Below, piece by piece: positions 16,923-26,617 of a DNA stretch of 64,000 nt. Both the position numbers and the translations under genes were made by a program. Every line of letters starts with the position of its first letter. Position 1 is the stretch's first letter. A model generated the notes under the pieces. That model did not search any database and was not told where the DNA came from. It worked only from the letters and a program-made list of their open reading frames with translations. Where the stretch lies: assembly GCA_013112725.1 (NCBI GenBank), contig JABFFZ010000017.1, forward strand, positions 1 to 64,000, in the 5' to 3' direction. The stretch comes from Chloroflexota bacterium (GTDB lineage: Bacteria; Chloroflexota; Anaerolineae; Promineifilales; Promineifilaceae).

Positions 16923-17704
16923 CCATAGCTGACCCTTTGCCAGAAAGCGAGTCAGACGGCGCACACATGACCCTGTTGGGACACCTGAATGATTTGCGGG
17001 TGCGCATCACCTACGCAGCAGGGGCATTGTTCATTGGTACCTTACTAGGGTTTGCTATGGCCCAACCCTTGTTAGCCTACCTTATGCAGCCCTATGTAAA
17101 CAGCGTGCCGGACAGCGCAGCGGCTTTGCAGACATTACGCCCCACCGAAGGTATTGAAACCTTCTTCAAAGTCGCCTTGCTTTTTGGCGCGGTCATAGCG
17201 ATGCCCTTCATCTTATATCAGATATGGCTTTTCATTTCTCCAGGGTTGACCCCTTCTGAAAAAAAATACATCTATATTTTTATCCCCGGTTCATTGGCGC
17301 TCTTTCTTTTAGGTATTTTGTTTTCCTGGTTTATTTTGGTACCGGCAGCCATTAATTTTCTGGCAAATTTCATGCAAGATGTGTTCCGTACCGAATGGAC
17401 GAGCCAGGACTACATCAGTTTTGTGGTACGCATGGTCTTTTGGATTGGCGTCAGCTTTCAGATGCCTATTATCGTTTATGTGCTGGCGCGGGTGGGTATG
17501 GTGACGGCGCAAATGCTGCGCGAACAATGGCGTTACGCGGTGGTGATTGTGGCCATTTTGGCCGCCGTCATCACGCCTTCCATTGACCCGGTGACGATGA
17601 TGTTGACCATGGCGCCGCTGATTGTGCTGTATGCCTTTAGTATCTTGTTAGCTAGGGTGGGGCAGCGGCAGTTTGAGCGGTCGGTAGCGCTAGATGCGGC
17701 CTGA
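16919..17704 (+). CDS. tatC: Twin-arginine translocase subunit TatC
   Basis: A 261-residue inner-membrane protein with six predicted spans. It is the core receptor of the Tat system. Family features are LGHLNDLRVRITYA at the N-terminus, PTEGIETFFKVALLFGAVIAMPFILYQ in parts, and FVVRMVFWIGVSFQMPIIVYV with VITPSIDPVTMMLTMAPL near the end. Length is normal. Confidence 0.95.
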   Translation: MTIADPLPESESDGAHMTLLGHLNDLRVRITYAAGALFIGTLLGFAMAQPLLAYLMQPYVNSVPDSAAALQTLRPTEGIETFFKVALLFGAVIAMPFILYQIWLFISPGLTPSEKKYIYIFIPGSLALFLLGILFSWFILVPAAINFLANFMQDVFRTEWTSQDYISFVVRMVFWIGVSFQMPIIVYVLARVGMVTAQMLREQWRYAVVIVAILAAVITPSIDPVTMMLTMAPLIVLYAFSILLARVGQRQFERSVALDAA

Positions 17705-17724
17705 ACCACGTGAGCAATTGTTAT

Positions 17725-18384
17725 CTAAATGTCATAGCTATCATGTATGACAATGTTATCCTCCATAGGCGGTTCACCGGTTGGCGTTACTGATGGATCT
17801 AGCTGGTTCTTGCCCATTAAATACGCCGCCAGAAAGCCCCCCACCAGGCCGAACAAATGAGACTGCCAGGAAATACCGTCGCCATGTGGCAGAATCCCCC
17901 AAATTAGCCCGCCATACACAAAAAATACGACCCCTGCCACCACAATCGCCCGGCAGCTTCGCTCAAAATAAGCCATGAGCAGCAAAAAGCCAAAATAGCC
18001 AAAAACCAACCCGCTGGCGCCAATATGTACGGAAAAACTTGGCCCAATCAGCCATGTGCCCAACCCGCTCACGATCATGACCAGGCCGGTAACAATAAAA
18101 AAATCTCTTAACCCCCGAGAGATAAGTATCAGCCCGCCCAAAATGAGAATGGGCATGGTGTTGGCCATCAGATGCCCAAAGCCGCCGTGCAAAAATGGCG
18201 CATAAAAAATGCCTAACAAGCCATTGGTCGTGCGTGGTTTGATGCCATACCCATCCAGCGCCCCATTAAAAACCAACCAATCTACAAACTCTAAAAACCA
18301 GAGGAGAAAGATAAACCCGCCCAATACCGCCAGCGGTGTTTTGGCTCGTTCCCAGAGGCCGGTCATTTGTTTGTTTGCCCGCAT
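17725..18384 (-). CDS. Rhomboid-family intramembrane serine protease
   Basis: A 219-residue membrane protein with six to seven spans. The catalytic pair is visible as the GASG motif (SVHIGASGLVFGYFGF) and a late His (GISWQSHLFGLVGGF). The loop HGGFGHLMANTMPILILGG carries the supporting HxxxN motif. It cleaves membrane proteins within their spans; the substrate is unknown. It is convergent to tatC, with 20 bases between their stops. Confidence 0.88.
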   Translation of the reverse strand: MRANKQMTGLWERAKTPLAVLGGFIFLLWFLEFVDWLVFNGALDGYGIKPRTTNGLLGIFYAPFLHGGFGHLMANTMPILILGGLILISRGLRDFFIVTGLVMIVSGLGTWLIGPSFSVHIGASGLVFGYFGFLLLMAYFERSCRAIVVAGVVFFVYGGLIWGILPHGDGISWQSHLFGLVGGFLAAYLMGKNQLDPSVTPTGEPPMEDNIVIHDSYDI

Positions 18385-18515
18385 ACAGTTGCTCCTTTAT
18401 TTACAGGATGCCTACAATACGTTGGTACGGCCGTAATGTTTTACTACAGGCCTGCCAGGTTTATACCAACGAAGGGCATAATCTGACATTTTAGCCGGCG
18501 GTTAAAACCGCGCCT

Positions 18516-18578
18516 ACACGTGCAAAGTCGGCCTTTGCCGACTGGGCCCCAGACCGCGCAGGCGGTCTTTGCACGTGT
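18516..18578. repeat. Compound inverted repeat in the 18385-18770 gap
   Basis: ACACGTGCAAAG (18516-18527) pairs with CTTTGCACGTGT (18567-18578). Inside are smaller hairpins: TCGGCCTTTGCCGA, and ACCGC with GCGGT. The rest of the 386-base gap between the rhomboid gene and the propeller gene is AT-richer and shows no gene; it should hold both divergent promoters. Confidence 0.7.
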
Positions 18579-18770
18579 TGCCGCGAATTCCATTCGCCGG
18601 GCAAAATGACACTTTATGGCCTTTGACAGTATAAAAAACCCGGCGGGTCTGAATATGAAAATTAGTCATTTATCTATTCAGCATTATAATTCCTGTCATC
18701 TTAACTTGTCCCACTCATCCCCTGTGGGCACCTTCACTGATTGTTGGTTGATTGCAAGGAGAATAAACAT

Positions 18771-21700
18771 ATGGAGTCCAAACTTGCCCGCTTACTTACT
18801 GTACTCATGTTGGTAGCCTTATTGCTGGCCGGGTTCACCGCCCTGGTGCGCCCTGTTATGCCCCTCCCCGAAGGAGTAACAGCCCGGCAAGCTCAGATTC
18901 AGCTATTAATGGCCAAAGGCGTACCGCCAGAACGATATGCCGCCGAAGCCGGCGAAACCCCGGAAATGGAAGGCGAATTCCTGAACAGCGTGGGTGACTT
19001 CTTTGCCGTGCGCGCCTCTTATCCCACCGGCGTCTTTGACCAGCAATGGCTGGTAGCGGCCGCCGAGACTGACAAACTCATTCAAGCTGGCTTGCCAGAA
19101 GGCACACTGGCTGCCTCTCGAATAGCTGGTAACGGCAACTTAGACCCCACGCAATTCACCGCCCTTGGCCCCCAACCGTTGCAATCGAATGGCTGCCAGG
19201 GTTGTTTTGCCTATGGCATTGTTGCCGGCCGCACCAACGTCGTCGTCAGCGATCCCATCTCTCCCAATATCGCCTATGTTGGCTCCGATGGCGGCGGCGT
19301 CTGGAAAACCACCAACTGCTGCGACCAAAATACCGTCTGGACCGTTGTTACCGATGACCCGCTCATTGCCAACACCACCATTGGCGACCTTACACTTGAC
19401 CCCAATGATCACAACACCATTTACGCCGGTACCGGCGATTTGCGTTACGGCTCCTGGTCATTTGGCAGCGCCGGTGTCCTGAAAAGCACCGATGCCGGCG
19501 CCACCTGGGAAGTGTTAGGCGCCGATGTTTTTGGCCCGGTCTATCCGCAAAACCCCGGTGTATTCCCCCAATACCAGGCCATCGGCAAAGTGCGGGTTGA
19601 CCCCCGGAACAGCAATACACTGGTTGTTACGGCCAAGACCGGCGTTTACTTTTCTTATGACGCCGGGCAGAATTGGGACGGCCCCTGCCTGACCAACCCT
19701 CACACCAGCCAGCGACAAGACGGCACTGGCCTTATTCTCCATGACAATGGCACGACCACCGACATCTATGTGGCTATTGGTACACGTGGCGCGCCCACGC
19801 CCGTGCAGCCAGACCTGGATCAAAATGGGGCGAACGGCGTTTACAAAACCACCATGCCCACCAGCGGCTGCCCGGCTGTAGGCGACTGGACGCTGCTCAC
19901 CAGAGAAGATAACGGCTTCCCGGCAGGCACGGGCAATGGTACGCCCAACAATCCCAGTGCTGTTGGTCGTATTGACATTGCCATGGCTCCCAGCAACCCC
20001 AATGTGATTTATGCCGTGGTAGCCGATACCAATCTGAATAATGGGCTGCTGGCTGTTTTTCGTACCGATAATGGTGGTATAACCTGGATTCAAGGAACCA
20101 GTACCGATGGCGGCAGCACCCAAAACTGGTATGACCAGAATGTGGTCGTAGACCCCACCAACCCCATGGTCATTTTTGTAGACATGATTGATATCTGGCG
20201 TTCGACTAATGGCGGCGCTACGTTGACCAACATTACCCTGGGCTATTCTGGTGGGAACGTCGTTCACGTAGATCATCACGGGCTGGCCTATGTGAATGAT
20301 GACCCCGACCGTCTGCTGGCAACCAGTGATGGCGGCGCTTACTATACCGATGTCGCCACCTCGCCGACGCTCAGCTTCAATAACTTTGTGCGCTTAAACC
20401 AGACGTTCAACACCATCGAATTTTACTCTGGTGACATCACCGGTAACTTCAACACGTCCGGCGCTCCTGGCATCAATGGCGGTGCGCAGGACAATGGTTC
20501 AATGGTCAAAGTGTGGGATGTGGCCGGCGGCGAACCGGTGGGCGTAGCCCAATGGCAAATGACCACTGGCGGTGATGGTATGTTTGCCCGTATTGAACCA
20601 AAACAAGGGATGAACTGGTATCAGGAAAGTCAGAATGGCGGCCTCAAACGTTCTACCACCGGCCCCTACGGAACATACAATACTCTGGCAAGACCCTGGA
20701 CAGGCGACCGCCTCAGTTTTATTATGCCCTATGAATTGGATAAATATAATTGCCCCGGTGCGATATGTAACCATATGCTCGTGGGCACCCATCGCGTTTG
20801 GGAATCTATTAACGCAGGCACGAATTTTCTGGTAAATAGCCCCGACCTGACTAAAGGCACATTAGGAGCGCGCTCGTTTATCCAGCAGTTGAGTTATGGC
20901 GTGAATGATGGCTCCATTGCCATTGTAGGGACGCTGGATGGCAATGTACAGTATGGCTTTGGCCTGGGGCAGGGGGTGGCGAACAGCGCGACATGGGTGG
21001 ATGTGACCGGCGGTAATGCGGTGCTGCCCAACCGGCCCATTATGGATGTGACCACGCATCCGACTATTGCTACCACCGGTTTTGTGGCGGTGGGCGGTTT
21101 TGACGAGAACACACCGACCACACCGGGCCATGTGTTCCAGGTGACGTGTAACGCCAACTGCTCTTCCTTCACCTGGGAAAACAAAACGGGTAATCTGCCC
21201 AACATCCCGGTGAACAGTATCATTGCTAATCCCTGGATTCCGAACCAGGTGTTTGCCGGGACGGATTGGGGGCTTTATTTCACCGATGATATTAGTGTGC
21301 CTTCACCGACCTGGAATCTCTTTACGGCCGGGCTGCCACGGGTGATGATCTGGGACATGGCGATTGATCGTGGTTTTACCACGTTGGCGCTGTTCACGCG
21401 GGCGCGGGGGGCTTATGTGTGGCCGCTGCCGCGACCGGATCAACCGGTTATTGAGGTGGACCCGGCCAGCCTGAGCAGTGTGCAAGCAATGGACACGGCC
21501 GTCACCCAAACCCTTACCATCAGCAACACCGGTACGCAGCCGTTGACCTGGAGCCTGAGCGAAGCGACAGACGACAACTGCGCCATCCCTGGCGACCTGC
21601 CCTGGTTGAGCGCCGCGCCTGACGCCGGCAGCATTAACCCGGATGAGGCTACGGCCGTAGCGGTGGTTTTTGACAGCACGGGGCTGGCGGCCGATATGTA

Positions 21701-22271
21701 CACGGGCGCCTTGTGCCTGGACAGCAATGACCCGGCCACGCCGCTGGTGATTGTGCCTGTCATGCTGACGGTAGAAGCGCCGCCGCTACCGGTGTATGGT
21801 GTGGAACTCACGGCCGTCACCCAGGCCATCACCGGTACCGCGGGCGCTGTGGTTACCTACACCCTCAACATCACCAACACCGGCGACATCACCGACAGCT
21901 TTAGCTTTGAGATGGCTGGTAATGCCTGGATGACCCATGCGTCCCCGGTGACGGTGACGCTGGCCTCCGGCGCCGGCGAGGTGGCAGCGGTGGCGGTGCA
22001 TGTGCCGCTTGCGGCGACCAATGGCCTGAGCGATACGGTGACGGTTACGGCCGTGTCCGGCGGTGATGACACGGTTTCGGCCAGCGTGGCGTTGACGACA
22101 ACGGCCGTTGTCGAGGAACCACCGCCCCCGCCTGACTATTTCATCTACCTGCCCGTCATCGTCAAACCGGCAGACAGCAGCAGTGCCGCGCCCCAACCCG
22201 CCGGAAATACATTGGCGGTCACGGCCGTGTTGCCTCTGATTGGCCTCTTCTTCTGGCGGCGGAAGCAGTAA
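18771..22271 (+). CDS. Secreted BNR/VPS10-like beta-propeller protein with C-terminal anchor
   Basis: An 1166-residue exported protein from ATG 18771, with AAGGAG upstream and a signal helix (LTVLMLVALLLAGFTALV). From about residue 150 to 890 it repeats propeller blades with Asp-box-like turns such as VWKTTNCC, VLKSTDAGATW, VFRTDNGGITW and IWRSTNGGATL, as in sortilin/sialidase-fold proteins. Two Ig-like repeats follow. The end reads FIYLPVIVKP, a linker, a membrane segment (AVTAVLPLIGLFF) and WRRKQ, a layout resembling cell-surface sorting signals. No glycosidase catalytic residues can be assigned. It is probably a surface or adhesion protein. Confidence 0.85.
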   Translation: MESKLARLLTVLMLVALLLAGFTALVRPVMPLPEGVTARQAQIQLLMAKGVPPERYAAEAGETPEMEGEFLNSVGDFFAVRASYPTGVFDQQWLVAAAETDKLIQAGLPEGTLAASRIAGNGNLDPTQFTALGPQPLQSNGCQGCFAYGIVAGRTNVVVSDPISPNIAYVGSDGGGVWKTTNCCDQNTVWTVVTDDPLIANTTIGDLTLDPNDHNTIYAGTGDLRYGSWSFGSAGVLKSTDAGATWEVLGADVFGPVYPQNPGVFPQYQAIGKVRVDPRNSNTLVVTAKTGVYFSYDAGQNWDGPCLTNPHTSQRQDGTGLILHDNGTTTDIYVAIGTRGAPTPVQPDLDQNGANGVYKTTMPTSGCPAVGDWTLLTREDNGFPAGTGNGTPNNPSAVGRIDIAMAPSNPNVIYAVVADTNLNNGLLAVFRTDNGGITWIQGTSTDGGSTQNWYDQNVVVDPTNPMVIFVDMIDIWRSTNGGATLTNITLGYSGGNVVHVDHHGLAYVNDDPDRLLATSDGGAYYTDVATSPTLSFNNFVRLNQTFNTIEFYSGDITGNFNTSGAPGINGGAQDNGSMVKVWDVAGGEPVGVAQWQMTTGGDGMFARIEPKQGMNWYQESQNGGLKRSTTGPYGTYNTLARPWTGDRLSFIMPYELDKYNCPGAICNHMLVGTHRVWESINAGTNFLVNSPDLTKGTLGARSFIQQLSYGVNDGSIAIVGTLDGNVQYGFGLGQGVANSATWVDVTGGNAVLPNRPIMDVTTHPTIATTGFVAVGGFDENTPTTPGHVFQVTCNANCSSFTWENKTGNLPNIPVNSIIANPWIPNQVFAGTDWGLYFTDDISVPSPTWNLFTAGLPRVMIWDMAIDRGFTTLALFTRARGAYVWPLPRPDQPVIEVDPASLSSVQAMDTAVTQTLTISNTGTQPLTWSLSEATDDNCAIPGDLPWLSAAPDAGSINPDEATAVAVVFDSTGLAADMYTGALCLDSNDPATPLVIVPVMLTVEAPPLPVYGVELTAVTQAITGTAGAVVTYTLNITNTGDITDSFSFEMAGNAWMTHASPVTVTLASGAGEVAAVAVHVPLAATNGLSDTVTVTAVSGGDDTVSASVALTTTAVVEEPPPPPDYFIYLPVIVKPADSSSAAPQPAGNTLAVTAVLPLIGLFFWRRKQ

Positions 22272-22279
22272 AAGATTAA

Positions 22280-22310
22280 AGATTGGGAGATTCAATCAAT
22301 CTCCCAATCT
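22280..22310 (+). terminator. Palindrome after the propeller gene (GATTGGGAGATT type)
   Basis: AGATTGGGAGATT (22280-22292) pairs exactly with 22298-22310 over a 5-base loop. It likely ends the propeller transcript but lacks a strong T-run. The same word family occurs inside gltD. Confidence 0.65.
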
Positions 22311-22329
22311 CACTTTCGCCCCATCATCC

Positions 22330-22860
22330 GTGCCGCCCTTCCAGACCCTGAACTCCAACATTGTCTGGCAGTGCCCCTGGTATGCCGTGCGCCAGGACCA
22401 GATTTTGTTGCCGAATGGCGACCATGCTGAGTACAACGTCGTCGTCAAAAGCCAGGCGGTGTGGGTGCTGCCCGTCACGGCGCAGGGTGATATTGTCCTG
22501 GTGCGCCAATACCGCCACACCGTGCAAGATTGGTGCTGGGAGATTCCGGCTGGCAGCGTCAAACCAGGGCAAACGCTGGCAGAGGCGGCCCATGAAGAAC
22601 TGCGTGAAGAGATCGGCGGTGTGACCGATAGGTTAACGTACCGGGGACAGTTTTACACCGCCAATGGCATTTGTAACGAAGTGGGGCATTACTTCCTGGC
22701 CGAAAACGTTATATTGGGCGAACCGGCTCACGAACCGGTGGAAGTGATGAGTATTCACCCAACCCCCATTGCCGAGGTGTACCGTCTGGCTCGCAGCGGT
22801 CAGATCAGTGACGCCACATCCCTCCTGGTGCTGCTCCTTTGTGAACCCCACCTGCAATAA
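22330..22860 (+). CDS. Nudix hydrolase, ADP-ribose pyrophosphatase-like
   Basis: About 176 residues. The Nudix box AGSVKPGQTLAEAAHEELREE is complete (GX5EX7REUXEEXG), preceded by VLVRQYRHTVQDWCWEIPAG as in ADP-ribose/NDP-sugar hydrolases. The frame is open far upstream through the palindrome, so the start is uncertain. GTG 22330 is the first plausible one after the hairpin, without a visible ribosome binding site. Probable housekeeping clearance of ADP-ribose-type compounds. Confidence 0.82.
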   Translation: MPPFQTLNSNIVWQCPWYAVRQDQILLPNGDHAEYNVVVKSQAVWVLPVTAQGDIVLVRQYRHTVQDWCWEIPAGSVKPGQTLAEAAHEELREEIGGVTDRLTYRGQFYTANGICNEVGHYFLAENVILGEPAHEPVEVMSIHPTPIAEVYRLARSGQISDATSLLVLLLCEPHLQ

Positions 22861-22888
22861 TTCTATCCCATTCAGCCATAGGGCGGGC

Positions 22889-22894
22889 TATAAT
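22889..22894 (+). promoter_or_regulatory. -10 element upstream of trpB
   Basis: A perfect TATAAT lies 27 bases before the trpB start. No good -35 box is seen at the right spacing. The short distance implies a short leader, so a TrpR- or attenuator-type control region is unlikely here. Confidence 0.4.
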
Positions 22895-22920
22895 CTGGAT
22901 AAACCTGATGGATTAAGGAT

Positions 22921-24138
22921 ATGGATTTGACCATGCAATTACCGAAAATTGATGTACCGGATGAGCGGGGCAAATTTGGTCCGTATGGAGGCCAGTTTGT
23001 GCCGGAGACGCTAATGCCGGCCCTGGCGGAACTGATTGTCGCCTATGAACAGGCGCGGGCTGACCCCGCCTTTTTAGCCGAGTTTGATTACCTGCTCAAA
23101 ACGTATGTGGGACGGCCGTCGCCCCTTTCCCACGCCCGCCGCCTTTCCCAACACCTGGGTGGCGCCCAAATTTACCTCAAGCGCGAAGACCTCAACCACA
23201 GCGGCGCGCACAAAATCAACAACGCCCTGGGGCAGGCATTACTTGCCCAACGCATGGGTAAACAACGTATTGTCGCCGAAACGGGCGCCGGGCAACATGG
23301 CGTTGGTTCGGCTACCGCCTGTGCCCTGCTGGGGTTGGAATGTATAGTCTACATGGGCGAAGTAGATATTGCCCGGCAGCAGCCCAACGTAGCCCGCATG
23401 AAGCTGCTCGGTGCGGAAGTGCGCCCCGTTAGCAGCGGCAGCCGCACCCTTAAAGACGCCATCAATGAAGCCATCCGCGACTGGGTAACCAATGTTGATA
23501 CCACCCATTACCTGCTCGGCTCAGTGTTAGGCCCGCATCCCTATCCCATGATGGTGCGCGACTTTCAAAGTGTGATTGGCCTGGAAGCGCGAAAGCAGAT
23601 TTTGGATATGGCCGGTCGCCTGCCCGATATGGTCATCGCCTGTGTCGGCGGCGGCAGCAACGCTATAGGCATCTTTCATGCCTTCCGCGATGACGAAAGT
23701 GTGCAGTTGATCGGCGTGGAAGCCGGCGGTGAAGGCATTGCCGGTGGCAAACATGCCGCTCGTTTTGCCAACCTGAACCTGGCCCGTGTGGGCGTGCTGC
23801 ACGGCGCCAAGAGTTACGTGATGCAAACGGCCGACGGCCAGATTATGGAAACGCACAGCATCAGCGCCGGGCTGGATTACCCCAGTGTAGGCCCGGAACA
23901 TGCCCTGCTGCGCGATCAGGAGCGGGCCGGTTATACCTACGCCACCGATGAGCAGGCATTGGCCGCTTTCCAAACCACCTGCCGCCTGGAAGGTATCATC
24001 CCCGCCCTGGAAAGCAGCCATGCCCTGGCTGAAGTGATCAAACAAGCTCCTAAAATGCGCCCTGACCAGATCATCATTGTCAACCTCAGCGGTCGCGGCG
24101 ACAAAGATTTAGACACCGTGCTGGCGGTATTAGCGTAA
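22921..24138 (+). CDS. trpB: Tryptophan synthase beta chain
   Basis: A 405-residue PLP enzyme joining indole and serine to make tryptophan. The PLP lysine is K98 in [13 protein letters not shown]. The phosphate-binding glycine loop is [12 protein letters not shown] and the C-terminus has NLSGRGDKD. This is the canonical TrpB1 form ([18 protein letters not shown]), which normally pairs with TrpA. No trpA lies within the window, so the pathway genes are scattered. AAGG precedes the ATG. Confidence 0.96.
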   Translation: MDLTMQLPKIDVPDERGKFGPYGGQFVPETLMPALAELIVAYEQARADPAFLAEFDYLLKTYVGRPSPLSHARRLSQHLGGAQIYLKREDLNHSGAHKINNALGQALLAQRMGKQRIVAETGAGQHGVGSATACALLGLECIVYMGEVDIARQQPNVARMKLLGAEVRPVSSGSRTLKDAINEAIRDWVTNVDTTHYLLGSVLGPHPYPMMVRDFQSVIGLEARKQILDMAGRLPDMVIACVGGGSNAIGIFHAFRDDESVQLIGVEAGGEGIAGGKHAARFANLNLARVGVLHGAKSYVMQTADGQIMETHSISAGLDYPSVGPEHALLRDQERAGYTYATDEQALAAFQTTCRLEGIIPALESSHALAEVIKQAPKMRPDQIIIVNLSGRGDKDLDTVLAVLA

Positions 24139-24165
24139 TTACTAACTAATACCGCCAGTACAGCG

Positions 24166-25041
24166 TTAAAACACACGCCCCCGACCGCCCAACCGTTCCA
24201 CGTGAACGGGGTCGTAACAATCGCCAAAGCGCGTTTTGGGCATGGCGGCCTTTTTGCCCATTAGCCGCGCATATTCATCGTCCTCTACCATGGCTACAAT
24301 GCGGGCAATGCTGGCCTCGCCATCTACAAAGCGCCAGGGAAAACAGCCCACCGGCACCCGCCGGTTCACCAACAAATCAATATCCCCGCCCACACATTCC
24401 GCATGGATAATGCCCTTGTCAAACAGCCATAGGTGCATCATCTGGTACATCTCTTTGGTGAAGTAGTCGGCCAGCGATTTGCCGTATTTCCGGCAAAAAT
24501 GGCGGTCGGCGTCCTCTGCCTGCGCCGGCATCCATTCCCGGATTTTGGTGTTCATGGGGTGATCAGCGCTGCCACAATCCACGCCAATCCATTTGATTTT
24601 GCGGTCAATGCACCACTGGGCAAAACGGGCGTCTGGGCCAGGGTGCATCACCATGTAACGCACTTCGTTGCCGTAGGGCTGATCCCAGCCAAAGTGATGG
24701 TAGCCGGTGTGGATGATGAGAATGTCGCCATCACGCACTTCTACCCGTTCTTCAATCATTTCCGGCGTATACACATCGTAGTCGCCGCAGATGTCGCTCA
24801 GGTCAACGATAGCCGCTTCCCCTGCCAGAAAATTGAAGTCGAGTTGGGCAATATCTTTGCCCGGCGTGTAAAAATGGATTTCGCCGTCCAGGTGGGTGCC
24901 CACGTGATTGCTGTGAGTCACCAACTGTCCATTGGCGCCGTTAGGCGCCAACCGTTTGAAATACTTCACTTGCAGCGGTTCATAAGTCGGCCAGGCCGGT
25001 GTGCCAATGCCAAAGGGAATGGTGAGATCAATAAATTTCAT
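24166..25041 (-). CDS. Cyclase-family metal-dependent hydrolase (kynurenine formamidase-like fold)
   Basis: A 291-residue member of the cyclase family (PF04199 type). It starts at ATG 25041 (MKFIDLTIPFGIGTPAWP) with GGAGG seven bases upstream. The metal-binding motif HVGTHLDGEIHF matches the family's HXGTHXDXPXH, with the Pro replaced. Further conserved segments are DILIIHTGY and KWIGVDCGSADHPM. Members hydrolyse formamides or cyclic amides. Proximity to trpB hints at tryptophan metabolism but proves nothing. It converges on trpB. Confidence 0.78.
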   Translation of the reverse strand: MKFIDLTIPFGIGTPAWPTYEPLQVKYFKRLAPNGANGQLVTHSNHVGTHLDGEIHFYTPGKDIAQLDFNFLAGEAAIVDLSDICGDYDVYTPEMIEERVEVRDGDILIIHTGYHHFGWDQPYGNEVRYMVMHPGPDARFAQWCIDRKIKWIGVDCGSADHPMNTKIREWMPAQAEDADRHFCRKYGKSLADYFTKEMYQMMHLWLFDKGIIHAECVGGDIDLLVNRRVPVGCFPWRFVDGEASIARIVAMVEDDEYARLMGKKAAMPKTRFGDCYDPVHVERLGGRGRVF

Positions 25042-25072
25042 CAAAAACCTCCAGATTCGTATGTTTGTAATA

Positions 25073-25128
25073 GGCGATTTATCGCCTCTTGACGGCGATA
25101 AATCGCCTCTTGACGGCGATAAATCGCC
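25073..25128. repeat. Three 14-bp palindromes in 21-bp periodicity
   Basis: GGCGATTTATCGCC (25073-25086) and two copies of GGCGATAAATCGCC (25094-25107, 25115-25128) recur every 21 bases, joined by TCTTGAC. They lie just upstream of the cyclase gene's ribosome binding site. A related GGCGATGAATCGCC occurs upstream of amt (about 56764-56778). Confidence 0.85.
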
Positions 25129-25139
25129 TACGACGAACA

Positions 25140-25589
25140 TTAAAAGTCAAAGAATGAGCTAAGAACACCAAAAAAGACGAGATAACGGACCACTTTGCCC
25201 GTTAATACCCAAAATGTGAAGACGCGCAAATCGCAGTGCATGGCGCCGGCTACCACAGTCAAGGGGTCGCCGACGACGGGCAGCCAGGAGAAAAGCAGCG
25301 AGTAGACGCCCCATCTTTGAAAATACTTTTCGGCCTGCGCCCATTGCTCTGGTTTGATAGATACATAGCGGGCAAAGACAAAGTCGGTACCTTTTTTGCC
25401 TACATAGTAATTAACCAGGTTGCCCAAGAAACTACCGGTCATGGCCACAATGATAACCAGCCAGAGGTTATACCCCAGGGGTGGCATGGCAGTGACTACC
25501 AATTCGGAGGGGAAGGGGAAAATGGTAGAGGCGAGAAAGGTGATGAGAAAGAGACCCACATAACCCAACTGCAAGGCAAGGTCCGTCAT
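25140..25589 (-). CDS. YqaA-like membrane protein (DedA/VTT superfamily)
   Basis: A 149-residue integral membrane protein. Its pattern (FLITFLASTIFPFPSELVV, GSFLGNLVNYYVGKKG, YFQRWGVYSLLFSWLPVVGDPLTVVAGAM) is that of YqaA, a short DedA/VTT-related family implicated in lipid handling. Function is not established. It is followed by the GGCGAT repeats and the cyclase gene. Confidence 0.8.
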   Translation of the reverse strand: MTDLALQLGYVGLFLITFLASTIFPFPSELVVTAMPPLGYNLWLVIIVAMTGSFLGNLVNYYVGKKGTDFVFARYVSIKPEQWAQAEKYFQRWGVYSLLFSWLPVVGDPLTVVAGAMHCDLRVFTFWVLTGKVVRYLVFFGVLSSFFDF

Positions 25590-25623
25590 AACAGAATTGT
25601 GCCCTTGCTTTGGGGATTGTCAA

Positions 25624-26415
25624 TTAGACGAATGAACGCCCAACGGCCGTAGCCACCCCCTGCACCTCCGTTACAAACTGCGGCAGCATATCTAGCGGTA
25701 GCGATTGCTCCCCATCAGACAAGGCGGACGTCGGGTCAGGGTGAAACTCCACCAGAAGCCCGTCGGCTCCGGCAGCAATGGCTGCGCGCGCAGCGGGCAA
25801 CACCAGCCCGGCGCGCCCGGTGGCGTGGCTGGGGTCGGCCATGACCGGGTAGGGGGACATCTGTTTGAGCAGGGCGATGGCGTTGGTGTCCAGCGTATTG
25901 CGTGTGGCCGTTTCAAAGGTGCGGATGCCCCGTTCACACAAGATGATGCGCCGGTTGCCCCGGCTGGCGATGTGTTCGGCGGCCTGTAACCATTCGGCAA
26001 TAGTAGACATAAAACCGCGCTTGAGCAGTACCGGCTTGTCCAGTTCACCCACCCGCCACAGCAGCGGATAATGCTGCATATTCCGGCTGCCAATCTGGAT
26101 GATGTCGGCGTATTCGGCCACCAGCGGCACATGCTCCACCGCCAGCGCCTCGGTGATGACCAGCAGACCGTGTTGGTCGGCCACGTCGCGCAAAATTTCC
26201 AGCCCCGCCGCGCCCAACCCCTGAAAGCTGTGCGGCGATGTGCGTGGCTTGAAAGCGCCGCCACGCATAATCTTGATGCCAGTAGTGGCTAGTACCTGGG
26301 CGATGACGGCCGTTTGCTCATAACTTTCCACCGAGCAAGGCCCGGCCATCAAATAAACGGTCTCGCCACCAATTGTCACGTCCGGCGAAATTATTACCGG
26401 TTGATAGTGGTTCAT
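25624..26415 (-). CDS. aroF: 3-deoxy-7-phosphoheptulonate synthase, type I-beta
   Basis: The first enzyme of the shikimate pathway: it condenses phosphoenolpyruvate with erythrose-4-phosphate. The 263 residues carry [58 protein letters not shown] and [10 protein letters not shown]. It lacks an N-terminal ferredoxin-like regulatory domain and a chorismate mutase domain, so feedback control by that route is not expected. It reads leftward ahead of the YqaA-like gene with a gap of about 35 bases. Confidence 0.93.
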   Translation of the reverse strand: MNHYQPVIISPDVTIGGETVYLMAGPCSVESYEQTAVIAQVLATTGIKIMRGGAFKPRTSPHSFQGLGAAGLEILRDVADQHGLLVITEALAVEHVPLVAEYADIIQIGSRNMQHYPLLWRVGELDKPVLLKRGFMSTIAEWLQAAEHIASRGNRRIILCERGIRTFETATRNTLDTNAIALLKQMSPYPVMADPSHATGRAGLVLPAARAAIAAGADGLLVEFHPDPTSALSDGEQSLPLDMLPQFVTEVQGVATAVGRSFV

Positions 26416-26617
26416 CTTTTACCTGATCCACAAACGACGCGATGAGGAAAAATTCGGGCAATTCGTGTCATTCATGGCTTCCATCATAAACTTTCAAAAC
26501 ATTTTGAACGAATTGTAGCAAAGAGGGACAGCTCGTGTCAATTTTCACAAATGAGGTGTTAAGTGATGCGTGATACGTGACGAGTGAAAGATGTGTCACA
26601 TATCACGCATTATCTCC

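Noticed and set aside
25068..25136. CRISPR-like array (repeats every 21 bases)
   Set aside because: Units are 14-bp palindromes with constant 7-base spacers; no unique spacers and no cas genes.
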